NCBI GenBank assembly: GCA_029168955.1 | Contig: JAPDOI010001441.1 | Span: 62,001 to 126,000 of the forward strand | DNA from: Aplectana chamaeleonis | Lineage: Eukaryota; Nematoda; Chromadorea; Rhabditida; Cosmocercidae | Reading direction: 5' to 3' | DNA length: 64,000 bases | Shown: one piece after another, positions 1 through 11,163 of the stretch | How positions within the stretch are numbered: the first letter of the stretch is position 1 | Layout of the letters: every line of letters starts with the position of its first letter | Notes under the pieces: model-generated | What the model saw: the letters and a program-made list of their open reading frames with translations, nothing else | Databases searched by the model: none | Told to the model about the DNA's origin: nothing | Program-made: the position numbers and the translations under genes

Positions 1-1925
1 TGTGAATATGAATGTTATTTGGGTGTTTTTGTGAGCGGGCACGAATTTCGTCGATTTCACTCTAATGACAGCCATCTGTCAATAGTGAGCCCTGATCGGA
101 CCCTGGGCTCAGAATTTCATCAACGAAAAATCTAATATTTTCGCATCCATTCTGAGATTTTCTTTTGTTGCCTATTTGGAGGCTTGGCTCATTATTCTGT
201 GTGTGAGCGTTTCGCTTCATTATCACGACGGACTGATTTGGGATCAATATACTCTGAGGAAAATAGTTGTGAGCATGATCAGCCGTGTTTGGTTCTTGTT
301 TTTTTCATGACCACTTAGGTAAACTCGTCCACACTGTGAGGTTCAATCGCAATCCTTTTTCTCTTTTATATGTGACAAGCGCGTTGGTAAAGCTCAAACA
401 CAATAAAAACAAAAAGCTAATCAAATGTTGTGAAGGTATAAAGTGAATGAATAAATAGTTGTTTGACATTGGTGCAAATATTGAACTTTTGATATCATTA
501 TTTTTTGCAAAATCGAAGTTAAATCGTTTTCTACGAAAACTTCTACATGGGTTTCAGAAATGTTCACGAAACGCGAATAAACTTCTTTACTGCAGTATCA
601 TAACCCATTTCTTCCTCATAAATCCAGATAAACCTGGATATGAAAGAAATGCCACTAAAGTGAGCGCGAAGCAGTTTTGAAAACAAATTTCTCACCCATT
701 TCCTATATTTTGGCATCAAACAAATCAAGAATGTAGAAATGGGTGCCCTCATCAGAAAGCAGAGTTATCATCGCTGCATTGCACAGTGAAGCTTTTTAAT
801 AAGTGCTGAAACACAACAGAAAAACAACGAAAAATGCGAAATTTCAAAAAAAAATTCTCTCGTTTTCGTGTTCCTTCTCTTCTACTATTTTTTCCTGATG
901 CCCACATGGACTTTTTCATAGCTAGCTTCTTTGGAAAATCTTTTTTATGGGAGCTATACACTCGTGGACCTCATGAAAACTGGTCACGTCTAGCGGAACA
1001 CGACCAGATAACTCACTGGTGGTGTCACATACCTAGCTCTAAAGAAATCATAAATCAAAACAAAGAAGCAGATTTGTTAGGGTCTTTAAATAGACATTGA
1101 ATTTCCAAAAAAAACACTAGATTTTGAAAATTTTTCAAAAACGCCCGTTCAACCAGAAAATTTTTGGGTGTATTCGTGGTTGTTCATATAAATCATTTGA
1201 ATCATCATTATAACATTTCAATCAGCATAGGCGTATCTGAGCCGAAAATTGATTTCAAGCAGGCTCTGCAGTGCTGTATTGTAATTTTCATCCAGAGTAT
1301 TTTTATTTCCAGCTCGCAGTTTTCTAACAAAATGTTTTATACACGGTATACTGCATGTTTTCTATCACTTACAAATTTCTTCGACCATAAGCCGACGTTT
1401 TGAAAATGTTTATGAGCTCTGAAGACTCGTCATCCCTCTCAGTTCAATTTATCGAAAAAATTTCAAACTTTTCGAAATTTCTTCAAACTCATTTGGCAGA
1501 ATCGCAGGGCTGCCTCGAAAGTGTCACAGAAACAGAATCAACCGGGGAAGTCGTTAAACGCGGTAAACCGTTCCTGAATTGGACGCCGCACAAAAACGGC
1601 GGGCGCCGCCGCCCGCCGCCGCCTTTTTACCCTTGGCAGCCGACCGCACTGTAAGAGACCCATAGCCCCTGAGCTAAAATCTTTCTTGTAATCCAGAAAA
1701 CCAGTGTACAGGTACCATTTAGAGGTTCAAAAAAGGATGATGACAGAGTTTTTGCTTCTCTATAAGACTTGCGCAGAGGCATTGTTCAAAGGAAAAATTC
1801 TGTTTTTTTCTGCAGAAACGGGAGCTCTATGTCCTTCTGCAGCTAACGAGGAAGTAAAAACGACAAAAGCGGCTATGAAAATGGTGAAATCGCATTGATC
1901 AGCCAGCTCACCGGACCAGCATGCC
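1..1925. other. AT-rich non-coding stretch
   Basis: No gene, tRNA or element with clear ends is visible here. The open frames are short and their translations match nothing I recognise. The one compositional oddity is a GCC-rich patch at about 1597-1623, inside otherwise AT-rich DNA. Introns or distal exons of a host gene cannot be excluded by eye. Confidence 0.5.
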
Positions 1926-1927
1926 TA

Positions 1928-2160
1928 CGGGCCCCGTCATAGTTGAACGACAGGCACTAGTCCTACATCAAAACGAGGACGAAAAATTGTCCTTCGACAG
2001 TCCCTACTAGGTCACCCGTAGTCCCTTTCCAACACCGATAGAAGTTGGAACCATAACGCCATGATCACCCTTGCGATTTCTCGTTGAGCGCAGCCGAAGC
2101 TGGCTCACGGACGACCTAGAGCGGACTACGCCGGACTACAGTTCAACTATGACGGGGGCC
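1928..2160. mobile_element. TA-flanked MITE, GTCATAGTTGAAC family, copy 1
   Basis: The ends are inverted repeats: the left reads GGGCCCCGTCATAGTTGAAC and the right end is its near-complement, with GTTCAACTATGAC just inside. TA dinucleotides sit immediately outside both ends, as in Tc1/mariner-type insertions. There is no coding capacity in 233 bp, so this is a non-autonomous element. A second, inverted copy lies at 31765-32023. The interiors match as well, for example around the bases TAGGTCACCC. Confidence 0.7.
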
Positions 2161-2161
2161 T

Positions 2162-3990
2162 ACATCACAGAAGAGTTTTTCATTCAGAGGAACAGCTGCC
2201 GATGTGTGTGCTAATAGTTCTTGTTTCAAGAGTTCACAACATCCAAACAAGTGTATTGTCTTCTATTTTCAAAAAATCTACTGAATATGAAACACAAGAG
2301 GAGGACAATTTCCACAAAAGCTAGAAGCGCAAAGGGTGGTGGTCGTAATGTTTCTCAGCCGCAGAAGAGGCGGGGGGAGACGGGGAAGGAGCAAATTGCG
2401 TGATTGGACAGAACGCGGCTGAAAAGCCAAGCCTTTTATAACCTTTCAGAACACTACACCAAACCAGCAAAGTAAGCGTAAAAGCGGAAATTGAATGTTC
2501 TAGTAGTTTTCTCAAAAGTTTTTCTCCAAAAGTTGAGAATTCAGATGGACCTCTTGGCTACCTTTCAAAATATGTATGTATATGTACATGAAAAAGCTCG
2601 ATGATGGTGAAGTTCACGGTCATCTCCGGTTAGCCAGCTGATAGGGTTACGTGGTTAACCGCTGCTAGAAGGCAAGACAAAAGACACGACTATGGATTTT
2701 ATTCCGAAATGAGGAGCAGGGAGAGTTGGAACAAATGATTTCTCTTGAGATTGTTTGCAAGGGTGACCACGTGGTCTAGCAATCAGCTCATTCTAGCATC
2801 GCAGATGGGTTGTGGGAGGGATATAAAGCCGGAGGACTTATCATCATTCATGACAAAGGGCGGCATTCGAACTGAATGGAGGAGAGGGAGAAGAACGCGG
2901 AGCTTAAAGGTATCCATTTAATCACATCATTTAGCTGCTATTCAGGTGACGAGATATGAAGGGAGTCGGTCAACGACTGAAATTATAACTGCCACCCTCT
3001 TCAGGGACTTTGAGACAATATTCGCGGAGCGGAAGAGATTGAGACGATGCGAGGGGGTGGGCTATGCATGAATGCATGATGGTTTCGCAGAAAGACAGGA
3101 AAGGAAAGGGAGGGGCCGTTTTCTACGGTATGTATCTGGAAACATCATGAATTAAGAGAGGCGACTGCAGGTCTGCCGACAACAAAAAGATCTGCTGCTA
3201 CAGCAGCTCAAAACGCTCAAATCGCCCTAAACCCATTCAAAATGCAACGAACACGTCTGTTTTCGGTGTCATGCTTCTAGAAACGGTGTCATGCCTCGCA
3301 GACAGATTTTCGGTCTATTTTTATGGCATGGCGATGCTCCAAGAATCATCAATGAAGGACAAGGAATATAAAAGAAAATATTCGACGCATTTTAGAAATT
3401 GATCCTATAACATGAATAAGAAATGATTGAGTGAAACATGAGAAGCACATAGAAATTGTTCGAATTTATGCGACAGCAAAACCAAGTATCGCGTTCACTG
3501 AGAGGAAGGGGAAAACGAGATAAGGGCTGAGTATCTAGGTGAGGCAATAAGCTCATTGCCCACTGGTCGCGCATTCAGATGGGCTATTTGGAGGGTCAAA
3601 GACCGGCTGTGACGACTGATGATGCCATAAGTGAGTCCGAACGGATCGCCTGATGATTTAGTCGTGACATGCGAGGTCTGTAGGAGGGCAAGTGCCATCT
3701 CAAGGTACACGAAGAAACTCTCTTCTCATGATCCGAGTTCGGGAAAGGAAGGTGAATTTAACAGTGAAATAAAGAAGTATAAGCTGTGTGCCAGATGCAT
3801 CCTTTTACCATCTGTTTACGTTTTGGGCACTCTTTCGGATTAGACAACCTATTATATAGTAATACCATGACATTAGCAACTGTTTAGACGTGACAGTTAA
3901 GCTGCTATGGTTACACCAAACAGCTTAGAGATTTTGAAGAATAATTGAAAAAAAAATTAACGGATTCAGTAGAACAAACATTACCCTATA
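2162..3990. other. Non-coding stretch with one weak internal duplication
   Basis: No gene is recognised. Segments at about 2775-2850 and 3540-3620 share the same order of short blocks (a CAAT-AGCTCATT block, then AGATGGG, then a GGAGGG block, then CCGG), so they look like two old copies of one repeat. The sequence at 2640-2675 loosely resembles a tRNA A box, but no convincing B box follows at the usual distance, so I do not call a SINE. Confidence 0.4.
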
Positions 3991-4230
3991 CATATTACCA
4001 ACGGCGTCGGCCGGCTGACGCTGGCCTCTGCCGCTGGAGTCCGGCTACGCCGGCCCATTTGCCGGCTTCGCCGGCATCTTGAGTAAAATCGACATCCGCT
4101 GATTATATGTGAGTTGGCGTTCAGAAGTTCTCACGCTTGCCGGCTATCGCCGGCCTCTGTCGCTGGAGTCTGGTTGCACCGGCCCTTGAGCTGGTTTCGA
4201 CGACAACGCTCGAGCAATCAGAAGTTACTA
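3990..4230. repeat. CCGGC-rich low-complexity patch
   Basis: Short palindromic words built on GCCGGC recur many times (about 4007-4076 and 4137-4185), separated by TACG or TTCG-like spacers. This is a local GC island in AT-rich DNA and can form many small hairpins. It resembles the word-built interiors of the hAT-type elements elsewhere in the window, but I cannot see element ends here. Confidence 0.5.
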
Positions 4231-4330
4231 AGCATTTCAAACCTTGCAAACCTTGCTAACCTACTTTCTTATGCAGTTGCACACCGACCCTTCTCTAGTT
4301 TTAAGAGGTCCTAAAATGGTAGCTCATTTA

Positions 4331-4404
4331 TATCCGTTTCTATCATGATAAAGACAACCGCTGTTTATATCCATTTCTATCATGATAAAGACAACCGCTG
4401 TTTC
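4331..4404. repeat. 37-bp tandem duplication (2 copies)
   Basis: The unit at 4331-4367 is repeated at 4368-4404, differing at one internal base and in the last base. It contains TATCATGATA, itself palindromic. This is a recent local duplication next to the satellite array and has no evident function. Confidence 0.85.
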
Positions 4405-4647
4405 AGATTTAGTAAAGGCCTCCATGACCAACCGACACCCTGCTACTTTTATTGCCAAATGAAGTATAATGATGTTTGTGTTTTCTGGATGCATATTTTG
4501 ATTAACTCACATTTCCATCGTATGTAAACCCGATTTAGAAAGGTTGGTGCATATAAACAGCTAAGCAGTTGAAATGAGTGATTAAGGGGGAGGAGACTTG
4601 AAGAAAGAGGTGGTATACACTCTCTTATAGACGCACAAAGTGACTTT

Positions 4648-6225
4648 GAAGTTCTGCGCTCACCCACTTCGGTCCCGCACACTTTCTACGGTGTCCGGCG
4701 CACTCCGACTTGGATCCCACACACTTTACACGGCGTCCGGCTCACTCCCACTTCGGTCCCGCACACTTCCTACGACGTCCCGCGCACTCGCATTTGGGTC
4801 CCACATACTTTCTCTGGCGTCCGGCGCACTCTACCTTGGGTCACGCACACTTTTTACGGCGTTCTGCGCACTCCTACTTGGGTCCCGCCCACTTTCTCCG
4901 GCGTTTGGCGCACTCGCATTTGGATCCCACACATTTTCTACGGCGTTCTGCGCACTCCCACTTGGGTCCCGCCCACTTCCTACGGCGTCCGGCGCACTCT
5001 ACCTTGGGTCCCGCACACTTTCTATGGCGTCCCGCGCACTCCCACTTGGATCCCGCATACTCCCTACGGCGTTTGGCGCACTCCCACTTGGATCGCGCAT
5101 ACTCCATACGGCGTCTGGCGCACTGCCACTTGGGTCCCACACACTTTCTACGGCGTCCCGCGCATTCCCACTTGAGTCCCGCACACTTTCTATGGCGTCC
5201 CGCGCACTGCCACGGGGGTCCCACACACTTTTTACGGCGTTCTGCACACTCGCATTTGGGTCCCGCACACTTCCTATGGCGTCCCGCGCATTCCCATTTG
5301 AGTCCCGCACACTTTCTATGGCGTCCCGCGCACTCCCACGGGGGTCCCGCACATTTTCTATGGCGTCCTGAGCACTCCCACTTGGGTCCCGCCCACTCTC
5401 TTCGGCGTCCGGCGCCATCTACCTTGGTCCCGCACACTTTCTACGGCGTCCTGTTCACTTCCACTTGGGTCCCGCACACTTTCTACGGTATCCGGCGCAC
5501 TCTACCTTGGGTCCCACATACTTTCTACGGCGTTTGGCGCACTCCTACTTGAATCCCGAATACTCCCTACGGCGTCCTGCGCACTCCCACTTGGGTCCCG
5601 CACACTTTCTTCGGCGTCCTGCGCACTCCCACTTGGGTCCCGCACACTTTCTTCGGCGTCGTGCGCACTCCCATTGGGTCCCGCACACTTTCTACGGCGT
5701 CCGGCGCACTCTACCTTGGGTCCCGCACACTTTCTACGTCGTCCGGCGCACTTCCAGTCGGGTCCCGCACATTTTCTACCGCGTCCGGCGCACTCTACCT
5801 TGGGTCCCTCACACTTTCTACGTCGTCCGGCGCACTCTACCTTGGGTCCCACACACCTTCTACGGCGTCCGGCGCTTTCTACCTTGGGTCCCGCACACTT
5901 TCTACGGCGTTCTACGCACTTCCACTTGAGTCCCGCACACTTTCTACGGCGTCCTACGCAGTTCCACTTGGGTCCCGCACACTTTCTACGGCGTCCGGCG
6001 CGCTCTACCTTGGGTCCCGCACACTTTCTACGTCGTCCGGCGCACTCTACCTTGGGTCCCACACACTTTCTACGGCGTCCGGCGCACTCTACCTTGGGTC
6101 CCGCACACTTTCTTCGGCGTCCTACGCACTTCCACTTGGGTCCCGCACACTTTCTTCGGCGTCCTGCGCACTCCTACCTGGGTCACATACACTTTCTACG
6201 GCGTTCTGCGCGCTCTTGAGCCCGT
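4648..6225 (-). repeat. 42-bp satellite array, left arm
   Basis: About 37 tandem units of 42 bp, each carrying CACTTGGGTCCCGCACACTT followed by a CTACGGCGTCCGGCGCACTC-like block. Relative to the right arm (6440-9582) the units are in the opposite orientation. The unit length is a multiple of three and most units lack stop codons, so long artificial reading frames appear on both strands (14-residue protein repeats). Several frames are open at once, so I treat this as satellite DNA rather than a gene. Units vary at scattered positions and no strict higher-order order is obvious in this arm. Confidence 0.93.
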
Positions 6226-6439
6226 AAGGTCGCCCGTCTTGAAAGTCAAGCCAAATAAACGGTCAAACAAACACACAGAGAAACGCACACATACATACAT
6301 ACATACATACATCCTACTATATATATATTTTGGTAAATTTGTGTGTGTGTGTGTGTATGTATGTATGTGTGCGTTTCTCTGTGTGTTTGTTTGACCGTTT
6401 ATTCGGCTTGCCTTTCAAGGCGGGCAACTTAACGGGGAT
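6226..6439. repeat. Palindromic spacer joining the two satellite arms
   Basis: The left half (6226-6310) and right half (6338-6439) are inverted copies. Both contain AATAAACGGTCAAACAAACA, or its complement, and an ACACAGAGAAACGCACACAT-like block, then short CATA and GT microsatellites. The centre is an A/T-rich tract with TATATATATATT at about 6318-6330. This makes the whole 4648-9582 region one interrupted inverted repeat, with only about 27 bp of unpaired centre. Confidence 0.88.
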
Positions 6440-9400
6440 GGGCTCAGAAAGTGTGCGGGACGTCAGGGTAAAGGTGCAGGACCTTAGAGGTGATGCGCAG
6501 TACATCATAGGAAGGGTACGGGACCCGAATTGTAGTGCGCCAGACGCCGTAGGATGTGTGCGGGACCCAAGTGGGAGTGCGCCGAACGCCATAGAAAGTT
6601 CACAGGACCCAAGTGGGAGTGCGCAGGGCGCCGTAGAAAATGTATGGGACCCAAATGGTAGTGCGCTAGACACCGTAGAATGTGTGCGGGACCCAAGTGG
6701 GAGAGCGCCGGACGCCAGAGAAAGTGTGCGGGATCCAAGTGGGAGAGCGCCGAACGCTATTGAAAGTGTGCGGGATCCAAGTGGCAAAGCGCCGGACGCC
6801 GTAGAAAGTGTGCAGGAGCCGAGTGAGAGTGCGCCGGACGCCATAGAAAGTGTGCGGGACCCGAGTGAGAGTGCGCAGGACGCCGTATAAAGTATGCGCG
6901 ACCCAAGTGGGAGTGCGCAGGGCGCCGTAGAAAATGTACGGGACCCAAATGGTAGTGCGCTAGACACCGTAGAATGTGTGCGGGACCCAAGTGGGAGAGC
7001 GCCGGACGCCAGAGAAAGTGTGCGGGATCCAAGTGGGAGAGCGCCGAACGCTATTGAAAGTGTGCGGGATCCAAGTGGTAAAGCGCCGAACGCCGTAGAA
7101 AGTGTGCAGGACCCAAGTGAGAGTGCGCCAGACGCCGTAGGATGTGTGCGGGACCCAAGTGGGAGTGCGCCGAACGCTATAGAAAGTTCACAGGACCCAA
7201 GTGGGAGTGCGCAGGGCGCCGTAGAAAATGTACGGGACCCAAATGGTAGTGCGCTAGACACCGTAGAATGTGTGCGGGACCCAAGTGGGAGAGCGCCGGA
7301 CGCCAGAGAAAGTGTGCGGGATCCAAGTGGGAGAGCGCCGAACGCTATTGAAAGTGTGCGAGATCCAAGTGGTAAAGCGCCGGACGCCGTAGAAAGTGTG
7401 CAGGACCCGAGTGAGAGTGCGCCGGACGCCGTATAAAGTATGCGCGACCCAAGTGGAAGTGCGCCGAACGCCGTAGAAAGTGTGCGGGACCCAAGTGGGA
7501 GTGCGCCGGACGCCATAGAACGTGTGCGAAATCCAAGTGGGAGAGCGCCGCACGCCATAGAAAGTGTGCGGGATCCAAGTGGTAGAGCGCCGGACGCCGT
7601 AGAAAGTGTGCGGGATCCAAGTGGGAGTGCGCAGGGCGCCGTAGGAAGTGGGCGGGTTTCACGTGGGAATGCGCAGGACGTCGTAGAAAGTGTGCGGGAT
7701 CCAAGTGGGAGTGCGCAGGACGCCGTATAAAGTGTGCGGGATCCAAGTGGGAGTGCGCAGGACGCCGTATAAAGTGTGCGGGACCCAAGTGGGAGTGCGC
7801 TGAACGCCGTAGGAAGTGTGCGGGACCCAAGTGGGAGTGCGCTGAACGCCGTAGGAAGTGTGCGGGACCCAAGTGGGAGTGCGCAGGACGCTGTAGAAAG
7901 TGTGCGGGACCCAAGTGGGAGCGCGCCGGACGCCGTAGAAAGTGTGCGGGACCCGAGTGAGAGTGCGCCGGACGCCGTAGAAAGTGTGCGGGACCCGAGT
8001 GAGAGTGCGCAGGACGCCGTATAATGTGTGCGGGACCCAAGTGGGAGGGCGCCGGACGCCGTAGAAAGTGTGCGGGACCCGAGTGAGAGTGCGCCGGACG
8101 CCGTAGAAAGTGTGCGGGACCCGAGTGAGAGTGCGCCGGACGCCATAGAAAGTGTGCGGGACCCGAGTGAGAGTGCGCCGGACGCCGTAGAAAGTGTGCG
8201 GGACCCGAGTGAGAGTGCGCCGGACGCCGTAGAAAGTGTGCGGGACCCGAGTGAGAGTGCGCCGGACGCCGTAGAAAGTGTGCGGGACCCGAGTGAGAGT
8301 GCGCCGGACGCCGTAGAAAGTGTGCGGGACCCGAGTGAGAGTGCGCAGGACGCCGTATAAAGTATGCGCGACCCAAGTGGAAGTGCGCCGAACGCCGTAG
8401 AAAGTGTGCGGGACCCAAGTGGGAGTGCGCCGGACGCCATAGAACGTGTGCGAAATCCAAGTGGGAGAGCGCCGCACGCCATAGAAAGTGTGCGGGATCC
8501 AAGTGGTAGAGCGCCGGACGCCGTAGAAAGTGTGCGGGATCCAAGTGGGAGTGCGCAGGGCGCCGTTTCACGTGGGAATGCGCAGGACGTCGTAGAAAGT
8601 GTGCGGGATCCAAGTGGGAGTGCGCAGGACGCCGTATAAAGTGTGCGGGATCCAAGTGGGAGTGCGCAGGACGCCGTATAAAGTGTGCGGGACCCAAGTG
8701 GGAGTGCGCTGAACGCCGTAGGAAGTGTGCGGGACCCAAGTGGGAGTGCGCTGAACGCCGTAGGAAGTGTGCGGGACCCAAGTGGGAGTGCGCAGGACGC
8801 CGTATAATGTGTGCGGGACCCAAGTGGGAGGGCGCCGGACGCCGTAGAAAGTGTGCGGGACCCAAGTGAGAGCGCGCCGGACGCCGTAGAAAGTGTGCGG
8901 GACCCGAGTGAGAGTGCGCCGGACGCCGTAGAAATTGTGCGGGACCCGAGTGAGAGTGCGCCGGACGCCGTATAAAGTGTGCGGGACCCAAGTGGGAGTG
9001 CGCCGGTCGCCGTAGAAAGTGTGCAGAACCCGAGTGAGTGTGCGCCGGCCGCCGTAGAAAGTGTGCGGGACCCAAGTGGGAGTGCGCAGGACGCCGTATA
9101 ATGTGTGCGGGACCCAAGTGGGAGGGAGCCGGACGCCGTAGAAAGTGTGCGGGACCCGAGTGAGAGTGCGCCGGACGCCGTAGAAAGTGTGCGGGACCCG
9201 AGTGAGAGTGCGCCGGACGCCGTAGAAAGGGTGCGGGACCCGAGTGAGAGTGCGCAGGACGCCGTATAATGTGTGCGGGACCCAAGTGGGAGGGCGCCGG
9301 ACGCCGTAGAAAGTGTGCGGGACCCGAGTGAGAGTGCGCCGGACGCCGTAGAAAGTGTGCGGGACCCGAGTGAGAGTGCGCCGGACGCCGTAGAAAGTGT

Positions 9401-9582
9401 GCGGGACCCGAGTGAGAGTGCGCCGGACGCCGTAGAAAGTGTGCGGGACCCGAGTGGGAGAGCGCCGGACGCCGTAGAAAGTGTGCGGGATCCGAGTGGG
9501 AATGCGCAGGGCGCAGTATAAAGTGTGCGGGACCCGAGTGAGAGTGCGCCGGACGCCGTAGAAAGTGTGCGGGGTCCGAGTG
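6440..9582 (+). repeat. 42-bp satellite array, right arm, with higher-order repeats
   Basis: About 75 units of 42 bp, with a consensus that starts GTGTGCGGGACCCAAGTGGG and continues with an AGTGCGCCGGACGCCGTAGA-like block. Diagnostic variant units recur at exact multiples. A GCGCAGGGCG marker lies at 6621, 6915 and 7209 (294 bp, seven units). The block beginning near 7434 recurs near 8358 (924 bp, 22 units), including a distinctive TTTCACGTGGGAATGCG variant that carries an 18-bp deletion in the second copy. A 1117-residue frame on the minus strand spans this arm, but other frames are also open throughout, so it is not evidence of a protein. Confidence 0.93.
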
Positions 9583-9589
9583 AGAAATT

Positions 9590-10120
9590 AAAAAAAAACT
9601 CCTCTCTGGTCATTTCCTCACGATGTTTGAGGAGTCGCTCGAGAAGTATACGTTCCAAAACTCTGTACACGACACGCAGTAGAGAAATCCCCCTAAAGTC
9701 CTTGGGATCCGTGACGGGTAACTTTTAGTGAAGAGGTACGATGATAGCATACCTCCACGAATCGGGTATCCTTTCGCTCATCCATATGGCAGTCCATAGT
9801 GCTGGTCATTTCACGAATCCCAGACGGAGGGAGAGCTTTTAGCATTTCAGCAGTGATGTTGTCGTCTCCACCTGCCTTTCCATTCTTCATTCTCCGGACA
9901 CAATTCGAAACTTCAGCCTCAGTCGGCGGTTCCTCACTGACATCGTAATGTGCTCTTTGAACATGCGGCGGCTCTGGTACTGACGGTGCTGGACGATTCA
10001 GTAGTGAACTGAAGTAATCCTTCCATATTGGCAGCGTCGCATCACCAACTGCAACTCCATTGGTAGTGTTCAAGACAAGAGAACATCTCTTCATCTTCCC
10101 GCTATACTGTCGCAGCAACG
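9590..10120 (-). pseudogene. RTE-like LINE reverse transcriptase, N-terminal fragment, broken
   Basis: This is a remnant of a non-LTR retrotransposon reverse transcriptase, the enzyme that copies element RNA at the chromosomal target. Reading from 10118 down, the frame shows an SGKMKRC block, an IWKDYFSSLLNR block, then EEPPTEAEV and MKNGKAGGDD, which is the usual run-up to the polymerase domain in RTE-type elements. After a frameshift near 9800 the next frame gives WRYAIIVPLH, a stop, then DPKDFRGISLLRVVYRVLER and a KHREEMTREE end. The polymerase catalytic motifs that should follow are absent, because the sequence runs through a T-rich tract into the 42-bp satellite. The 5' part with the endonuclease is also missing. 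The clade assignment is from memory of the family; the RT identity is firm. Confidence 0.85.
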
Positions 10121-10509
10121 TGTATCATCTGCATACCATATACATATTATAATAACCATGGACGTTCTCAGACTCTGCGGGGGGGGGGCAAGTGCCGGAC
10201 AATAGAGCCCGTTTTTGATTCGGGGGAGCGACAGCAGAGGCCTTTCCCGAAGGGGGGCTTTAAAGGAGGCCCCTGCTCTCCTCCGGAGCTTGCTCCCCCC
10301 CCCCCCCCCTCCCCCGACAGGGAGAAACGGAAAAGATGGGAAGAAGTCGTAGAAGGTAGTTCACCACAATAGAGGCCAGAGAAGGCATAGTAGGAAAAAC
10401 GCACGCATCGTCATTCACGTCAAGTTTTGTCCCGATTTCACGTGATTTTTCCTGTAATCTATCACGTGCTCAACCGGTATAAAAGGCGCCTCACCTCATA
10501 GAAAGCCGC
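10121..10509. other. G/C homopolymer-rich stretch
   Basis: No gene. It contains a run of G at about 10181-10188 and a run of 14 C at about 10297-10310 separated by one T from another C run. A GGCAAGTGCCGG block at 10187 is echoed as GGCAAGCGCCGG at about 11085, in the same orientation. Such homopolymers are prone to sequencing length errors. Confidence 0.5.
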
Positions 10510-10517
10510 ATTCGGAC

Positions 10518-10799
10518 CAGGGATGCCCGGAGTTGCGCGTTTCGCGCCTTTTCGGGATTCCGCATTCCGCATTCCGAAAATCGCAGAAAAGGCTGCGGAA
10601 TGCGAAAATATCGGGTCATCCGGGAACTAAGAAAACACAAGATGATTTCTGAATTATTCCGCGTTTCGCGTTCCGAAAATCGTATTTCCGCGCATTTGCA
10701 GGACTTTCGCGCCCGATTTCCGAAATCCGAAAAAAATTTCTGTTCCGAAACCCGGAAACCGATTTCCGAAAATTCATATTTTTATTCCGCTCATCCCTG
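10518..10799. mobile_element. hAT-type short element with 8-bp target duplication
   Basis: The ends are CAGGGATG and CATCCCTG, flanked on both sides by ATTCGGAC (10510-10517 and 10800-10807). An 8-bp target duplication with a CAGGG-type terminus is the signature of the hAT superfamily. The 282-bp interior has no coding capacity. It is built from recombined short words such as TTCCGCATTCCG, TTTCGCG and CCGAAAAT on both strands. It is non-autonomous and must have been moved by a transposase encoded elsewhere. Confidence 0.85.
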
Positions 10800-10807
10800 A
10801 TTCGGAC

Positions 10808-11161
10808 CAACAGGGCCGACGCTGGACGAGGACTTTGAGCCCCTGTCAGAAACGAATATTTTTGGAGGAGAGCGGCTACGCTTTCCGGGGGGGGGGGTGA
10901 CGTCAGTGCTCTGGGGCCGTGACGTCACTGCTCGGAAGCCGTGACATCAGTGGTCCGAGGCAGTGACGGGTGGGGGACGGGTTCAGGGCAGTGACAGGGG
11001 GTTTCAGGGCAGTCGCGGGGGCTCCGATCAAGCAAATTGTCACTTCGGCGGTAGCCCTCCCCCCCGATTTGGGGGGCAAGCGCCGGTGCTCGGAGAGTTG
11101 CCCACTGTAGAGCTGCGCTAGCCCCCTCCACTGTATGAGTTTCCTATAGTTTAGGTCAAGA
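10808..11161. other. G-rich stretch with TGACGTCA repeats
   Basis: No gene. GTGACGTCA-like words occur three or four times at about 10897-10965, each followed by an ACTGCTC-like block with a spacing of roughly 25 bp. The palindrome TGACGTCA matches the CRE (CREB/ATF) binding core, but there is no nearby gene to regulate. A G run lies at 10887-10897. Confidence 0.45.
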
Positions 11162-11163
11162 TA

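Noticed and set aside
4114..4314. Plus-strand frame over the CCGGC patch
   Set aside because: Serine- and leucine-rich translation without a motif; composition-driven.
4640..6227. Frames of 130-280 residues on both strands in the left satellite arm
   Set aside because: Same reason: 42-bp units without stops give overlapping false frames in several phases.
4648..9582. CRISPR array
   Set aside because: The units are contiguous without unique spacers, and the setting is eukaryotic; it is a tandem satellite.
6317..9670. A 1117-residue frame of 14-residue repeats on the minus strand
   Set aside because: It is the translation of the 42-bp satellite. Other frames on both strands are also open over long distances, and the frame begins inside a LINE fragment and ends in a microsatellite. 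This is a by-product of period and composition.
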